DNA from: Bacillus sp. 165
GTDB lineage: Bacteria > Bacillota > Bacilli > Bacillales > Bacillaceae_G
Length of the DNA: 64,000 bases
Assembly (NCBI RefSeq): GCF_017742235.1
Contig: NZ_JAGHKQ010000001.1
Span: forward strand, 62,001-126,000
Reading direction: 5' to 3'
Positions 41,938-50,690 of the stretch are shown piece by piece. The position numbers and the translations under genes are program-made. The number at the start of each line of letters is the position of its first letter. Within the stretch, counting starts at the first letter, position 1. Below the pieces are notes generated by a model that was not told the origin of the DNA, did no database searches, and was given only the letters and a program-made list of their open reading frames with translations.

Positions 41938-44900
41938 TTACAGCTTTGCCATCTCCTGCTCTACTTTTCCTAATACACGCTGTATATGCCCCTCTGCCTC
42001 TTTATATACACTCACATCAACCGGGTTAGAAAGTACGTACAGCAAGGTTGCATAGTATTCTTCACAATCCTTTTGCATTTTTTGCTTTTGTTGAATCCAG
42101 CTCTGTTGCTGCTCCTGTTTGTATTGTTCAGTTATGCTGGATTTCTCCTCTTCCAAATAACGTGCTGTATGCAGCTCAAGTACCGCTTTCATTTCTTCCT
42201 GCATGTACTTCTTATCATTTTTTTCGAAAAATGACTTAGTATTTTTAAAATGTGACATCGCTTTTTTAAACGCATCTGCTTCTAGATTCTCAAACGGCTC
42301 TTTGTACTTGATAGCACCATACTCGTAACGATCAAGCACAGTAAGAGTAATCTGCTCGTTCTCTGAAGAACATGCAACAGCCATTTGTTCTCCATGCATC
42401 ATGAGTTTTTTTGTAATGTAATTTTCAATTCTTAGGGAAGTCGCTCTCATTTCCTGCGATAGATCATGCTTCATAAACCCTGTTAATTCCAGCACACATG
42501 CCCGCAGCTTTTTCTTTATATCTGTCCCATCTTCTCTCAAGGAAGACGGGTTCAGTACTTCTGTGAACATATCGTTATAGCGAAGAAACAATCGCTGTTT
42601 CACATAATAAAGCAGTTCGTTCACTTCATTTTCAAGCGCTCGTTCTTCCGCTAGAATACTGTATTGTTGTATCTTTGTAAGCATAAGTGCCTTCTCTTGC
42701 TCATATTGCTGGATTTGACGTTCCTTTTCTTCATTTCCCTGAACCGCTGAAGCAATCATATTTTGTAGTACGCTTACGCCTCTTTTTATATCATTTTTCA
42801 TGGCTGTAAGGGAAACTAGCATTAAATCCTTCAGCATAAAGGACGTAAATGCCGCTTCGAACGGTTGAATTCCCGATTTGTCTAATATTCCATATTGCCC
42901 CTCATTTACAGCGTTCTTTTGCTTTTCCTCGAGTGCGAACAAACTAGAAAGTGCAAACAATCTTGGGTTTCGAATTCCATATTGTAAAAGCTGATCTTGG
43001 ATATAATATTTTACTTCCTGCAGCTCCTCATGAGAGGCTGCCAAATCAGCGGCATTGATAATAAAGAACATTTTATCCATCTCAAAAGCATCTTTTACAC
43101 GTCCAAGCTGTATTAAAAACTCGCGATCTGCTCTTGAAAATGCATGGTTATAATACGTAACAAATAAAATCGCATCGGCATTTTTAATATATTCGAATGC
43201 CACTTCTGTATGACGCGCGTTAACAGAATCCGCTCCTGGCGTATCCACAATGGTGATTCCTTGCTCTGTTAACGGACACTCATAATACAGCTCTATCGAT
43301 TCCACAAAGCACGACTTCTCTTCATTTGCTACATAAGAAGCAAAATCGTCTAAGCTGATTTGCACAGTATTTCCAAGTCTTTCACAAAAATCAACATATC
43401 CTTTTTTCACTGCTCGCAGAAAGCTAAACGTTGTCTTTTGCTTGCCGTTCGGCACACTGTACTCCAGCAGTTCTTCGATTCGCTCTAAAGCTTCCTCCAT
43501 TGTAGACACATGCTTTTCAAATAAATTGTATACATGCTGCATATCTTCAAGCAATCGTTCTGCTGTTTTCACATATACAAGTACTGTTCCGTGCGGTTTA
43601 TCCGGAGTGACAGGCAAAATCTTATTGATGGTCGCTGTCGTTGGATTAGGCGATACAGGAAGCACTTTATGTCCAAGCAACGCATTAGCAAAGGAGGATT
43701 TTCCAGCACTGAACGCTCCAAATAAGGCAACAGTAAATTGCTTCGTTTCGACACGTTGTCTTTTTTCCATAATATCTCTGTATACAGTCTGTAGTCCCGG
43801 TAAATCAACTAAATGTTCTTCTGCTTGTTTGACATCCTGCACAATATTATATACCTTTGTTTGCACATTTCCATCCCTTGAAAGCGACACGACAGACTCA
43901 GTTGATTCATATACTGCTTCGCTTTCCTCTGAAATGGCAAGCTTGTTAACAGAACGCATAAGCGACTCTTCCTGTAAAATCAATTCCATATCAAAATCCG
44001 AGTGGAATGTACCCTTTCCAGCTTTGATTTCATCCAGTCGCTGTTCATAGGCAGTATAAGCATCTTGAAGAGATTCTCGAGCCTGCAATGCCTCTTGGTA
44101 CTTCTCATATGTCGCAATCGATTTTTCAAGCTGACTAAGTTCCTGTTCGTATTGCTGCTTAATAGACGGAAGAACTTCTTCAAACAACTGCATTGCTTGT
44201 TTTCGGTACAAACGTTTCACTTCGGTTGCTACATCTTCTGTATAATGCAATACATAGTCCCCTGTTAAGCCAGCACCAGTTTTAATGCAATTTTTCAACA
44301 AAGAAGGGTCAAACTCTGCTTTCAGTCCGTATACTTGTTGACCGATGTGTTCGGAATATAAGTCTTCCTTCTTCAAAAATGCAGCAATGGCTTCTTTAAT
44401 ATGAAAATCGATTTGGGTATCGACTATTGTTTTCAGCTGTTCATAAAACCGCATTACTCGGTTTTCTTTCTCTTTTTCTGTCTTTGCCTTTGAAAACAGA
44501 AATCCGACTTTAAAATTCGATTTTTCCGTTTCTAAATATTGATGAGCCAAATCCCGCACTTCAAATGGCATAAGATACGCATTTTGCAAAATTTTATCGA
44601 TGCCGCTGCTGTACTCTGCTTTCATCTCTTGCTCTCGCTTATGCACTGCTTTCTTTTTCGCATACAGCTCTTCTAACTGCCCTTGTACCTCTTCATACTG
44701 AGAAGGAGAAAGCCCTATCAATTGAGACGCAATGGCTGCCTCTGTGTCCCCCTGCGATTTGCGATAAACCGATAAATGCTCCTGTATGAGATATTGCACT
44801 TCTTTCTCTGCACTTTCACTTGCCAGCTTTTCTCGTTGTTCAATAATCCCCTGTAAAAACTGCTCAAAGGCTTTTAATTCATTATTAGGGTGGCTTGGAT

Positions 44901-45615
44901 TTCGTAAGGATGTGAAAAATATGCCGTCTACTGCAATATTCCACTGCTTGAACGATTCTTCCACACTTTTTCGATATTCAGAAAACGTTAATTCCTCTTC
45001 CTTATGCTTATCGATTTGGTTGATCACCAGCACAACTTGCTTTTCTCTTCTCTTTAACTCCTTTACAAACTCAAAATTCACTTCAGACTGTACATGATTA
45101 TAATCCATCATATAAAAAATAAGATCTGCCAAGTGAAGCGCCGACTCCGTCGCAAGCTGATGGGCATCGTCTGTTGAATCAATACCTGGCGTATCGATTA
45201 AAATAACACCCTTCGGTAATGGAGCATGTTCTCTGAAGACATGCACTTCTACTACTTCATCACCATTTTTGCAAAGCTGTTTGAGTTCTGTATCCGTATA
45301 CGCGCCGTCATACGTGTGACGAAGACCAGACTGCAAGGTAAGCGTAACACGATCTTCGCCCTGCTCCATTTTCACTACATTAGCGCTTGTCGGCACAGGG
45401 CTCGTTGGTAAAATATCCTCACCATAAAGCTTGTTCATCATAGACGACTTTCCAGCTGAAAAGTGTCCGCAAAACGCAACCATAAATTGCTCACGATATT
45501 GCTTTTTAATAATATCTAACATTCTGTTTCTGTTCTCGCTGTCTCCCTGTATTTGAAACTGCTCATATAACTGAACAAGCGGAGCAAGCTTTTGTTCGTG
45601 TAAAATCTTTATCAT
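41938..45615 (-). CDS. dynA: Dynamin-like protein DynA
   Basis: Large bacterial dynamin, 1225 aa, a fusion of two dynamin-like subunits. First GTPase domain: G1 GHFSAGKSS at residues 50-58, G3 IDTPGIDS, G4 VINQIDKH. Second: G1 GAFSAGKSSF near residue 632, G3 VDTPGADSV, G4-like INAADLAA. Between and after are long coiled-coil stalks. In B. subtilis DynA tethers and fuses membranes and repairs damage by phage and antibiotics. Length is close to the B. subtilis protein. AGGGGAAC precedes ATG 45615; single gene. Confidence 0.95.
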   Translation of the reverse strand: MIKILHEQKLAPLVQLYEQFQIQGDSENRNRMLDIIKKQYREQFMVAFCGHFSAGKSSMMNKLYGEDILPTSPVPTSANVVKMEQGEDRVTLTLQSGLRHTYDGAYTDTELKQLCKNGDEVVEVHVFREHAPLPKGVILIDTPGIDSTDDAHQLATESALHLADLIFYMMDYNHVQSEVNFEFVKELKRREKQVVLVINQIDKHKEEELTFSEYRKSVEESFKQWNIAVDGIFFTSLRNPSHPNNELKAFEQFLQGIIEQREKLASESAEKEVQYLIQEHLSVYRKSQGDTEAAIASQLIGLSPSQYEEVQGQLEELYAKKKAVHKREQEMKAEYSSGIDKILQNAYLMPFEVRDLAHQYLETEKSNFKVGFLFSKAKTEKEKENRVMRFYEQLKTIVDTQIDFHIKEAIAAFLKKEDLYSEHIGQQVYGLKAEFDPSLLKNCIKTGAGLTGDYVLHYTEDVATEVKRLYRKQAMQLFEEVLPSIKQQYEQELSQLEKSIATYEKYQEALQARESLQDAYTAYEQRLDEIKAGKGTFHSDFDMELILQEESLMRSVNKLAISEESEAVYESTESVVSLSRDGNVQTKVYNIVQDVKQAEEHLVDLPGLQTVYRDIMEKRQRVETKQFTVALFGAFSAGKSSFANALLGHKVLPVSPNPTTATINKILPVTPDKPHGTVLVYVKTAERLLEDMQHVYNLFEKHVSTMEEALERIEELLEYSVPNGKQKTTFSFLRAVKKGYVDFCERLGNTVQISLDDFASYVANEEKSCFVESIELYYECPLTEQGITIVDTPGADSVNARHTEVAFEYIKNADAILFVTYYNHAFSRADREFLIQLGRVKDAFEMDKMFFIINAADLAASHEELQEVKYYIQDQLLQYGIRNPRLFALSSLFALEEKQKNAVNEGQYGILDKSGIQPFEAAFTSFMLKDLMLVSLTAMKNDIKRGVSVLQNMIASAVQGNEEKERQIQQYEQEKALMLTKIQQYSILAEERALENEVNELLYYVKQRLFLRYNDMFTEVLNPSSLREDGTDIKKKLRACVLELTGFMKHDLSQEMRATSLRIENYITKKLMMHGEQMAVACSSENEQITLTVLDRYEYGAIKYKEPFENLEADAFKKAMSHFKNTKSFFEKNDKKYMQEEMKAVLELHTARYLEEEKSSITEQYKQEQQQSWIQQKQKMQKDCEEYYATLLYVLSNPVDVSVYKEAEGHIQRVLGKVEQEMAKL

Positions 45616-45701
45616 CTTCTGTGTTCCCCTTTAACCAAGATGTTCTTCTACTTTCTTTATTTTACTAAATTTTCATCATCTTCACATTAAGTAATGATAA
45701 A

Positions 45702-45735
45702 AAAACCTCTTCGTTTTCCATCACGAAGAGGTTTT
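45702..45735 (-). terminator. Terminator of the Fur-controlled micropeptide gene
   Basis: AAAACCTCTTCG / CGAAGAGGTTTT, then TTTTTATCATT on the minus strand. Confidence 0.9.
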
Positions 45736-45751
45736 CATAACAATTGCTTCA

Positions 45752-45841
45752 TTATTGCTGTTCACCTGCTACTTGCTTTAACACATATTTCGTTAACAAT
45801 CCATATGCCAGCACTGTGCCTGCAATAAAAGAATAAATCAT
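45752..45841 (-). CDS. Fur-regulated membrane micropeptide, 29 aa
   Basis: Start ATG 45841, stop TAA 45752-45754. The peptide begins MIYSFIAGTVLAYGLLTKYV, and ends LKQVAGEQQ, so it is a single membrane helix with a short polar tail. The unit is complete: sigma-A promoter, Fur box and terminator (45702). The ribosome site before it is weak (GGACGGTGCAGAACT). B. subtilis has a set of small Fur-regulated basic proteins (FbpA, B, C), but this hydrophobic peptide does not look like them; I do not know its function. Confidence 0.7.
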   Translation of the reverse strand: MIYSFIAGTVLAYGLLTKYVLKQVAGEQQ

Positions 45842-45860
45842 AGTTCTGCACCGTCCATTC

Positions 45861-45875
45861 TGATAATGATTATCA
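45861..45875 (-). promoter_or_regulatory. Perfect Fur box and promoter of the micropeptide gene
   Basis: TGATAATGATTATCA is a perfect Fur 7-1-7 site. Promoter elements on the minus strand are TTGATA (45911-45916) and TACAAT (45888-45893), 17 bases apart, placing the start near 45881 and the box within the first bases of the transcript. A further half-site GATAATCGTTCTC overlaps the -35 box. Confidence 0.85.
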
Positions 45876-45922
45876 TTAGCTGCCTTCATTGTATCATTCA
45901 AGAGAACGATTATCAATATTAA

Positions 45923-46468
45923 TTATGGCTTAAAACGAGAAATATTTTCAAATACTTCTCCATAATTTGTACGTGATGCCAACGCTTTTTCTTCTTCTTT
46001 TATGCGGACCGATAAAATAATTATGTTCAGCACACTAAACAAGCAGGCTGTTATGTATGCCTTGAACATAAAAGGAATAACAAAGAATTCGACCATCACG
46101 ACTAAATAATTGGGATGTCTCATTAAACGATACGGACCTTTTTGCACAATATCCGCCTTTGGCACCACAAGAATTTTTGTATTCCAATAGTAGCCAAGTG
46201 AAGCAATCGCCCACACTCTCAAGAACTGCGCCGCTACAAATCCAGTCAATAAATAGGGCCAAATGAGTGAGAGTTGCTTATGAAACACCATCACTTCCCA
46301 TACAGTTGAAACAAGGAAACAGATATGCAGCAGCACAATGTACTTATAATGCCGCTGGCCAAACTCTATCGCCCCTCTTTCTCTTGTCCACCGCTCATTA
46401 CGCTTAGCAATGAACATTTCAATCATCCGCTGTAGAATAATAAAACCGATAAATAGAAAAAAAATCAT
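45923..46468 (-). CDS. ypbQ: Isoprenylcysteine carboxyl methyltransferase family protein YpbQ
   Basis: Integral membrane methyltransferase, about 181 aa with four or five helices. The C-terminal motif KADIVQKGPYRLMRHPNY (about residues 100-117) is the ICMT S-adenosylmethionine-binding signature, followed by EEEKAL. In B. subtilis the BpsA-BpsB pair makes and O-methylates alkylpyrones; YpbQ is BpsB. ATG 46468 is preferred because GGGAGTG upstream overlaps the bcsA stop; the ORF frame begins 9 codons earlier. Confidence 0.9.
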   Translation of the reverse strand: MIFFLFIGFIILQRMIEMFIAKRNERWTRERGAIEFGQRHYKYIVLLHICFLVSTVWEVMVFHKQLSLIWPYLLTGFVAAQFLRVWAIASLGYYWNTKILVVPKADIVQKGPYRLMRHPNYLVVMVEFFVIPFMFKAYITACLFSVLNIIILSVRIKEEEKALASRTNYGEVFENISRFKP

Positions 46469-46472
46469 CTCT

Positions 46473-47555
46473 TCACTCCCATCGCAGTAATACAAATTCA
46501 GAGCTGAACCCTGGTCCTAAAGCAGCCGCAACTCCCATGTCTCCTTTTTTTATATGTTTTTTCATACACTGATCCAATACATATAACACCGTAACAGAAG
46601 ACATATTTCCATATTCCTGTAGCACCTGCAAAGCCTCTGCTGTCATGTCTTCCTCCATGCCAAGCGCTTCGTGATATGCTTCCAGTACTTTTTTTCCTCC
46701 CGGATGGGCAATGAAATGCTGAATATGCTGCATCGTCATGTTATGCTTTTGTAAAAAGCCTGCAATAGTAGGGCGGAGCCAGCTTTTAATAATAGTCGGT
46801 ATATCTTTTGAAAAGATTACAAAGAGCCCTTCATTGCGAATGTCCCATCCCATCACATCTTCTGCATTTTTCATTAGAGTCGACTGCGAATCTACATAGT
46901 GAGGCAATGCTGAAAGCTTGCTTATAGCATCTGCTTCATCCCCGGCAATTAATACACAAGCAATTCCATCCGCAAACAGAGACGTTCCTATTAAATTACT
47001 CTTCGATGTATCGTTTCGCTGGAATGTTAAACTGCACAATTCTACTGCCAAAACCAGAACCTTTGCCTTCGGAAATGCTTTACAATATTCGAAAGCCCTA
47101 GATAAACCGGCGGCCCCTCCCGCACAGCCCAGTCCCCATATTGGAATTCGTTTTGTATGAGGAGAAAATGGAAGGATGTTCATGATTTTTGCATCGATAG
47201 TGGGAGTTGCCATTCCTGTAGAAGAGATAAAGAAAAACGCATCAATGTCTTCCGAGGAAACCGGCTCATGTAAGTAACAGCTGTTATGGAGGCAATTACG
47301 GATAGCCTCGCATCCATACTCCACAGCACATTCAATGTATGTATTATTTTTTTCTTCAAAGGAATGATCACATTCAAACCACGAGAGGTCCTTTGCAAAA
47401 TGTCTTTTTTTGATTTGTCCATTTTCAAACACTTGCAGCAGTCTTTTCATATCTTTAAAAGCCCCTCCGAAGAGCTCCTTCGCAAAGGAAACAACCGTTT
47501 CCTGCGTAATTATATGCTCTGGAGGACAAATACCGACAGACATAATTTTAGGCAT
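46473..47555 (-). CDS. bcsA: Type III polyketide synthase (BcsA/BpsA)
   Basis: Chalcone-synthase-like enzyme, 360 aa. Catalytic triad: Cys in GLGCAGGAAGLSRA near residue 144, His in FIAHPGGKKV near residue 286 and Asn in YGNMSSVTVLYVLD near residue 318. In B. subtilis BpsA makes alkylpyrones from long acyl-CoA plus malonyl-CoA, which YpbQ/BpsB methylates. The two genes are 4 bases apart. The start has GAAGGTGAAAG. A terminator-like hairpin lies about 65 bases upstream of the gene on the same strand. Confidence 0.93.
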   Translation of the reverse strand: MPKIMSVGICPPEHIITQETVVSFAKELFGGAFKDMKRLLQVFENGQIKKRHFAKDLSWFECDHSFEEKNNTYIECAVEYGCEAIRNCLHNSCYLHEPVSSEDIDAFFFISSTGMATPTIDAKIMNILPFSPHTKRIPIWGLGCAGGAAGLSRAFEYCKAFPKAKVLVLAVELCSLTFQRNDTSKSNLIGTSLFADGIACVLIAGDEADAISKLSALPHYVDSQSTLMKNAEDVMGWDIRNEGLFVIFSKDIPTIIKSWLRPTIAGFLQKHNMTMQHIQHFIAHPGGKKVLEAYHEALGMEEDMTAEALQVLQEYGNMSSVTVLYVLDQCMKKHIKKGDMGVAAALGPGFSSEFVLLRWE

Positions 47556-47621
47556 ACTTTCACCTTCAATTTCCCATTTTTTCTTATATTTTCCTCTTCA
47601 TCTATGGATTTTATTCTTAAA

Positions 47622-47653
47622 AACAAAAAAAAGCCCCTTAACTAAGGAGCTTC
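47622..47653 (-). terminator. Terminator ahead of bcsA, possibly ending a short leader transcript
   Basis: On the minus strand: AAGCTCCTTA-GT-TAAGGGGCTT then TTTTTTTTGTTTTT (one mismatch in the stem). It lies about 70 bases before the bcsA start, so it would end a separate short transcript or attenuate bcsA. Confidence 0.7.
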
Positions 47654-47828
47654 GCAATCTGTACTGCCGTTTTAAAGGAGTTCATTTGTTGTGCATTTCT
47701 ATTATAACTCACTTCAGAAATGTTAACAGTATAAAAAAATGGAAATATCATTTGTAATTTTTGCTAATATTCATTGACTTCTAAATTTTCACCTGTGTAT
47801 GATTTGTAAGAGTAAGGAGGCAAATACT

Positions 47829-48983
47829 ATGAGTACATCTGCATTAGGAAACGAACGTATTTATAAAATCGATATGATACGCGGATTTGCTGTTTTCGGT
47901 ATTTTTCTTGTCAACTGGCCATCTATGGTAGGAATCGAGTCATTGCTGGGAGAACGGACATACAGCGGGATGGATGCTTATTTCCGGTTATTTTACGATA
48001 TGTTTATCCAAACGAAATTTTACACTATCTTTTCTTTTTTATTCGGACTTAGTTTTTATCTATTTATGATTCGTGCAACGACGCGCGTGAACAATGTAGC
48101 ATGGTTATTTTCACGCCGATTATTCATTTTATTTTTATTTGGACTTTGCCATTTTGTTTTCCTCTGGTACGGCGATATTTTACATACCTATGCGATCGCT
48201 GGCTTCTTCTTACTTCCATTTTATCGCCGAAATCCAAAAATGATTCTCGTTTGGTCGATTATATTACTTTCTTTGTTTCAACTGTTAATGTTTCTTTTGT
48301 ATCTCTCTCCGCTTCCTGCCAATGCGAATCATGAAATTATCGCTTATAATGCGATTGAGCAATGGACACAAGACATAAGATTTCGATTTCACTATTTTAC
48401 AGGTGAAAATATCGTGACTAATATTATTTACTTGCCTGAAATATTAGGCTTGTTTTTGCTTGGACTGTATACTGGAAAAAAAGATATTTTCCGCCGAACA
48501 GACGAGCTCAGGAAATGGATTCGGACAGCTCAAATTATCTCCTTCATGCTGACTGTTCCAAGCTGGTATATGATTGCGTCTCACTTTATAACAAGCGGAT
48601 ACAATCCGACAACGGCTTTGCCATTCGTTATCTTGAGCGGAAAAACGCTGGCTTTCTTTTATGTCACTACTTTTCTGTTGATAACAGACCACGAAAAAGT
48701 AAAAAGGGTGCTCGTTCCCTTTCAATATGTTGGACGCATGGCCCTTACCAGTTATATAAGCCAGACTGTTATTACTACGTTTGCATTTGCGCTCCTATTT
48801 GAAAACACAGCAACTCTTCACTTATGGCAAGGAGCACTTTACTGCCTTGCTTTATACACCATACAGGCATTATTTTGCAAATGGTGGCTGAAGCAGTACC
48901 AGTTTGGTCCTTTGGAATATATATGGCGAGTAGGGACATATGGAAAAAGGCAATTGTTTAGAAGAAAAGAAAGCGACTCATAA
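47829..48983 (+). CDS. DUF418 family membrane protein
   Basis: Protein of 384 aa with eight or so hydrophobic segments. It begins RIYKIDMIRGFAVFGIFLVNWPSM, the conserved start of DUF418 proteins, and ends with the DUF418 domain (RMALTSYISQTVITTFAFAL ... GPLEYIWRVGTYGKRQLFRR). ATG 47829 has AAGGAGG. Some family members are listed as YeiB-like. Function unknown. Divergent to bcsA. Confidence 0.9.
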   Translation: MSTSALGNERIYKIDMIRGFAVFGIFLVNWPSMVGIESLLGERTYSGMDAYFRLFYDMFIQTKFYTIFSFLFGLSFYLFMIRATTRVNNVAWLFSRRLFILFLFGLCHFVFLWYGDILHTYAIAGFFLLPFYRRNPKMILVWSIILLSLFQLLMFLLYLSPLPANANHEIIAYNAIEQWTQDIRFRFHYFTGENIVTNIIYLPEILGLFLLGLYTGKKDIFRRTDELRKWIRTAQIISFMLTVPSWYMIASHFITSGYNPTTALPFVILSGKTLAFFYVTTFLLITDHEKVKRVLVPFQYVGRMALTSYISQTVITTFAFALLFENTATLHLWQGALYCLALYTIQALFCKWWLKQYQFGPLEYIWRVGTYGKRQLFRRKESDS

Positions 48984-49035
48984 AGTGAATCCTCCACAAG
49001 AGGCTATTTTCCTTTCTCCCGTGGAATGATAGATA

Positions 49036-49064
49036 AAAAAACGGAAGGAGATTCATCTCCTTCC
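49036..49064 (-). terminator. Terminator of ypwA
   Basis: GGAAGGAGAT / ATCTCCTTCC with a two-base loop, then GTTTTTTTATC on the minus strand. Confidence 0.9.
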
Positions 49065-49093
49065 CTCAGAATTGCGACTAGCGCGGATTTTCC

Positions 49094-50596
49094 TTATAAG
49101 TTATAGATTTCTTTATATTTACTCTCCAAATAATCCGCTAGATAGGCTGCATTAAGCCCTTCACCGGTTACATCCTGCAAAATCTCAAGCGGCTTTTTCA
49201 TTTTTCCATATTGATGGATATTGGCAGTCAACCATTCACGAATAGGAGTAATATTGCCCGCTTGAAGCAATTCATCAAAATTCGGAATAACCTTTAGTAT
49301 TGCATGTTTAAATTGAGCGGCATACATATACCCTAATGCATAGGATGGAAAGTACCCAAAGCTCCCTCCAGCCCAATGTACATCCTGCAATACTCCTTGC
49401 GCATCTGTTTCTGGACGGACGCCTAAATATTCTTCCATTTTGTCGTTCCAGATTTGCGGTAAATCTTGTACTTGTATATCTCCGTCAAATAATCCTTTTT
49501 CAATTTCATATCGAACCATCACATGTAACGGATACGTCAATTCATCTGCTTCGATCCGGATAAGAGAAGGCTTGGATTCATTGATTGCCTCATAAAACTC
49601 ATCCAGTGATACATTATCAAATTGACCATTTGCATATTCTTTGAGCAAGTTATAGTTGTTCTTCCAAAACGATTTATTGCGGCCAATAAAATTTTCAAAA
49701 AATAATGACTGGGACTCATGAATTCCCATCGACGTACCATCACACAGCGGTGTCCCAACTAAATCGGACGAGATATTTTGTTCATATACTGCATGACCGC
49801 ATTCATGAATCGTTCCAAACACAGCCGTACGAAAATCATGTTCATCGTACTTTGTCGTGATTCTGACATCCCCTGGATTTAATGTGATTGCAAATGGATG
49901 TACCGTTTCATCTAAGCGTCCTGCATCAAAATTGTAGTTCAACTGTTCTAGCAATGCCAAGCTGAATTGCTGTTGTTTCTCTTTAGAAAAGTACGCTGAA
50001 AATGGTTCTGTCTTTAATTCTTTGTTAGTTGCAGCAATTTGCTTGACAAGAGGAACAATTCGCTCACGGAGCTGACCAAATACTTCATCGAGTACCTTAA
50101 CTGTCATCCCCGGCTCATACATATCTAAAAGAGTATCGTATTTATAGTCGTTGCTGCCCCAATATGTAATAAACTTTTTGTTGAATTCCACCAGTTTTTC
50201 TAAGTACGGCTGGAATAGTTGAAAATCTGAATCCGCCTTAGCCGTTTCCCAGATACTTTCAGCTTTCGCTTGCAGCTTCACATATTCTCGATATTCTTCT
50301 TCCGGTATTTTTTTATTGCGGTCATAATCCTTTCTGCACTCTTCCACCACTTTTTTTGTTTGATTGGATAGTGTACCTTCTTGTGCCAGTGCTTCCAACT
50401 CTTCTAAATACGTCAACATCTCGTTCGATGTTGACATATTGAATACTTCTGCAGAAAGCATACTAATCACTTCAGAGCGTTGCTCAACACCATTCTTCGG
50501 TGCACCTGTCCGCAAATCCCAATACAATAAATTCAGTGCTTCATTGTAGTTCATCATCTTATGAACGTAGGACAAAAATTTTTGTTCAGTCTCCAT
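49094..50596 (-). CDS. ypwA: M32 metallocarboxypeptidase
   Basis: Cytoplasmic zinc carboxypeptidase of 500 aa, close in size to the 501-residue B. subtilis YpwA. Zinc motif HECGH lies near residue 265 (FGTIHECGHAVYEQN), preceded by HPFAITLNPGDVRITTKYDE and followed by GIHESQSLFFEN, the third ligand region. It releases C-terminal residues other than proline. AGGGGGAAA precedes ATG 50596. Same gene order as ypwA-ypvA in B. subtilis. Confidence 0.95.
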   Translation of the reverse strand: METEQKFLSYVHKMMNYNEALNLLYWDLRTGAPKNGVEQRSEVISMLSAEVFNMSTSNEMLTYLEELEALAQEGTLSNQTKKVVEECRKDYDRNKKIPEEEYREYVKLQAKAESIWETAKADSDFQLFQPYLEKLVEFNKKFITYWGSNDYKYDTLLDMYEPGMTVKVLDEVFGQLRERIVPLVKQIAATNKELKTEPFSAYFSKEKQQQFSLALLEQLNYNFDAGRLDETVHPFAITLNPGDVRITTKYDEHDFRTAVFGTIHECGHAVYEQNISSDLVGTPLCDGTSMGIHESQSLFFENFIGRNKSFWKNNYNLLKEYANGQFDNVSLDEFYEAINESKPSLIRIEADELTYPLHVMVRYEIEKGLFDGDIQVQDLPQIWNDKMEEYLGVRPETDAQGVLQDVHWAGGSFGYFPSYALGYMYAAQFKHAILKVIPNFDELLQAGNITPIREWLTANIHQYGKMKKPLEILQDVTGEGLNAAYLADYLESKYKEIYNL

Positions 50597-50660
50597 GACA
50601 TTTCCCCCTTACCATCTTCTATGCTTCCTAAATTCCATCAAAAACAAAAAATCCCTTTAA

Positions 50661-50690
50661 AAATAAGCTTGGGAGACCCCAAGCTTATTT
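50661..50690 (-). terminator. Terminator of ypvA
   Basis: AAATAAGCTTGGG / CCCAAGCTTATTT, perfect 13-bp stem overlapping the stop codon. Confidence 0.9.
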
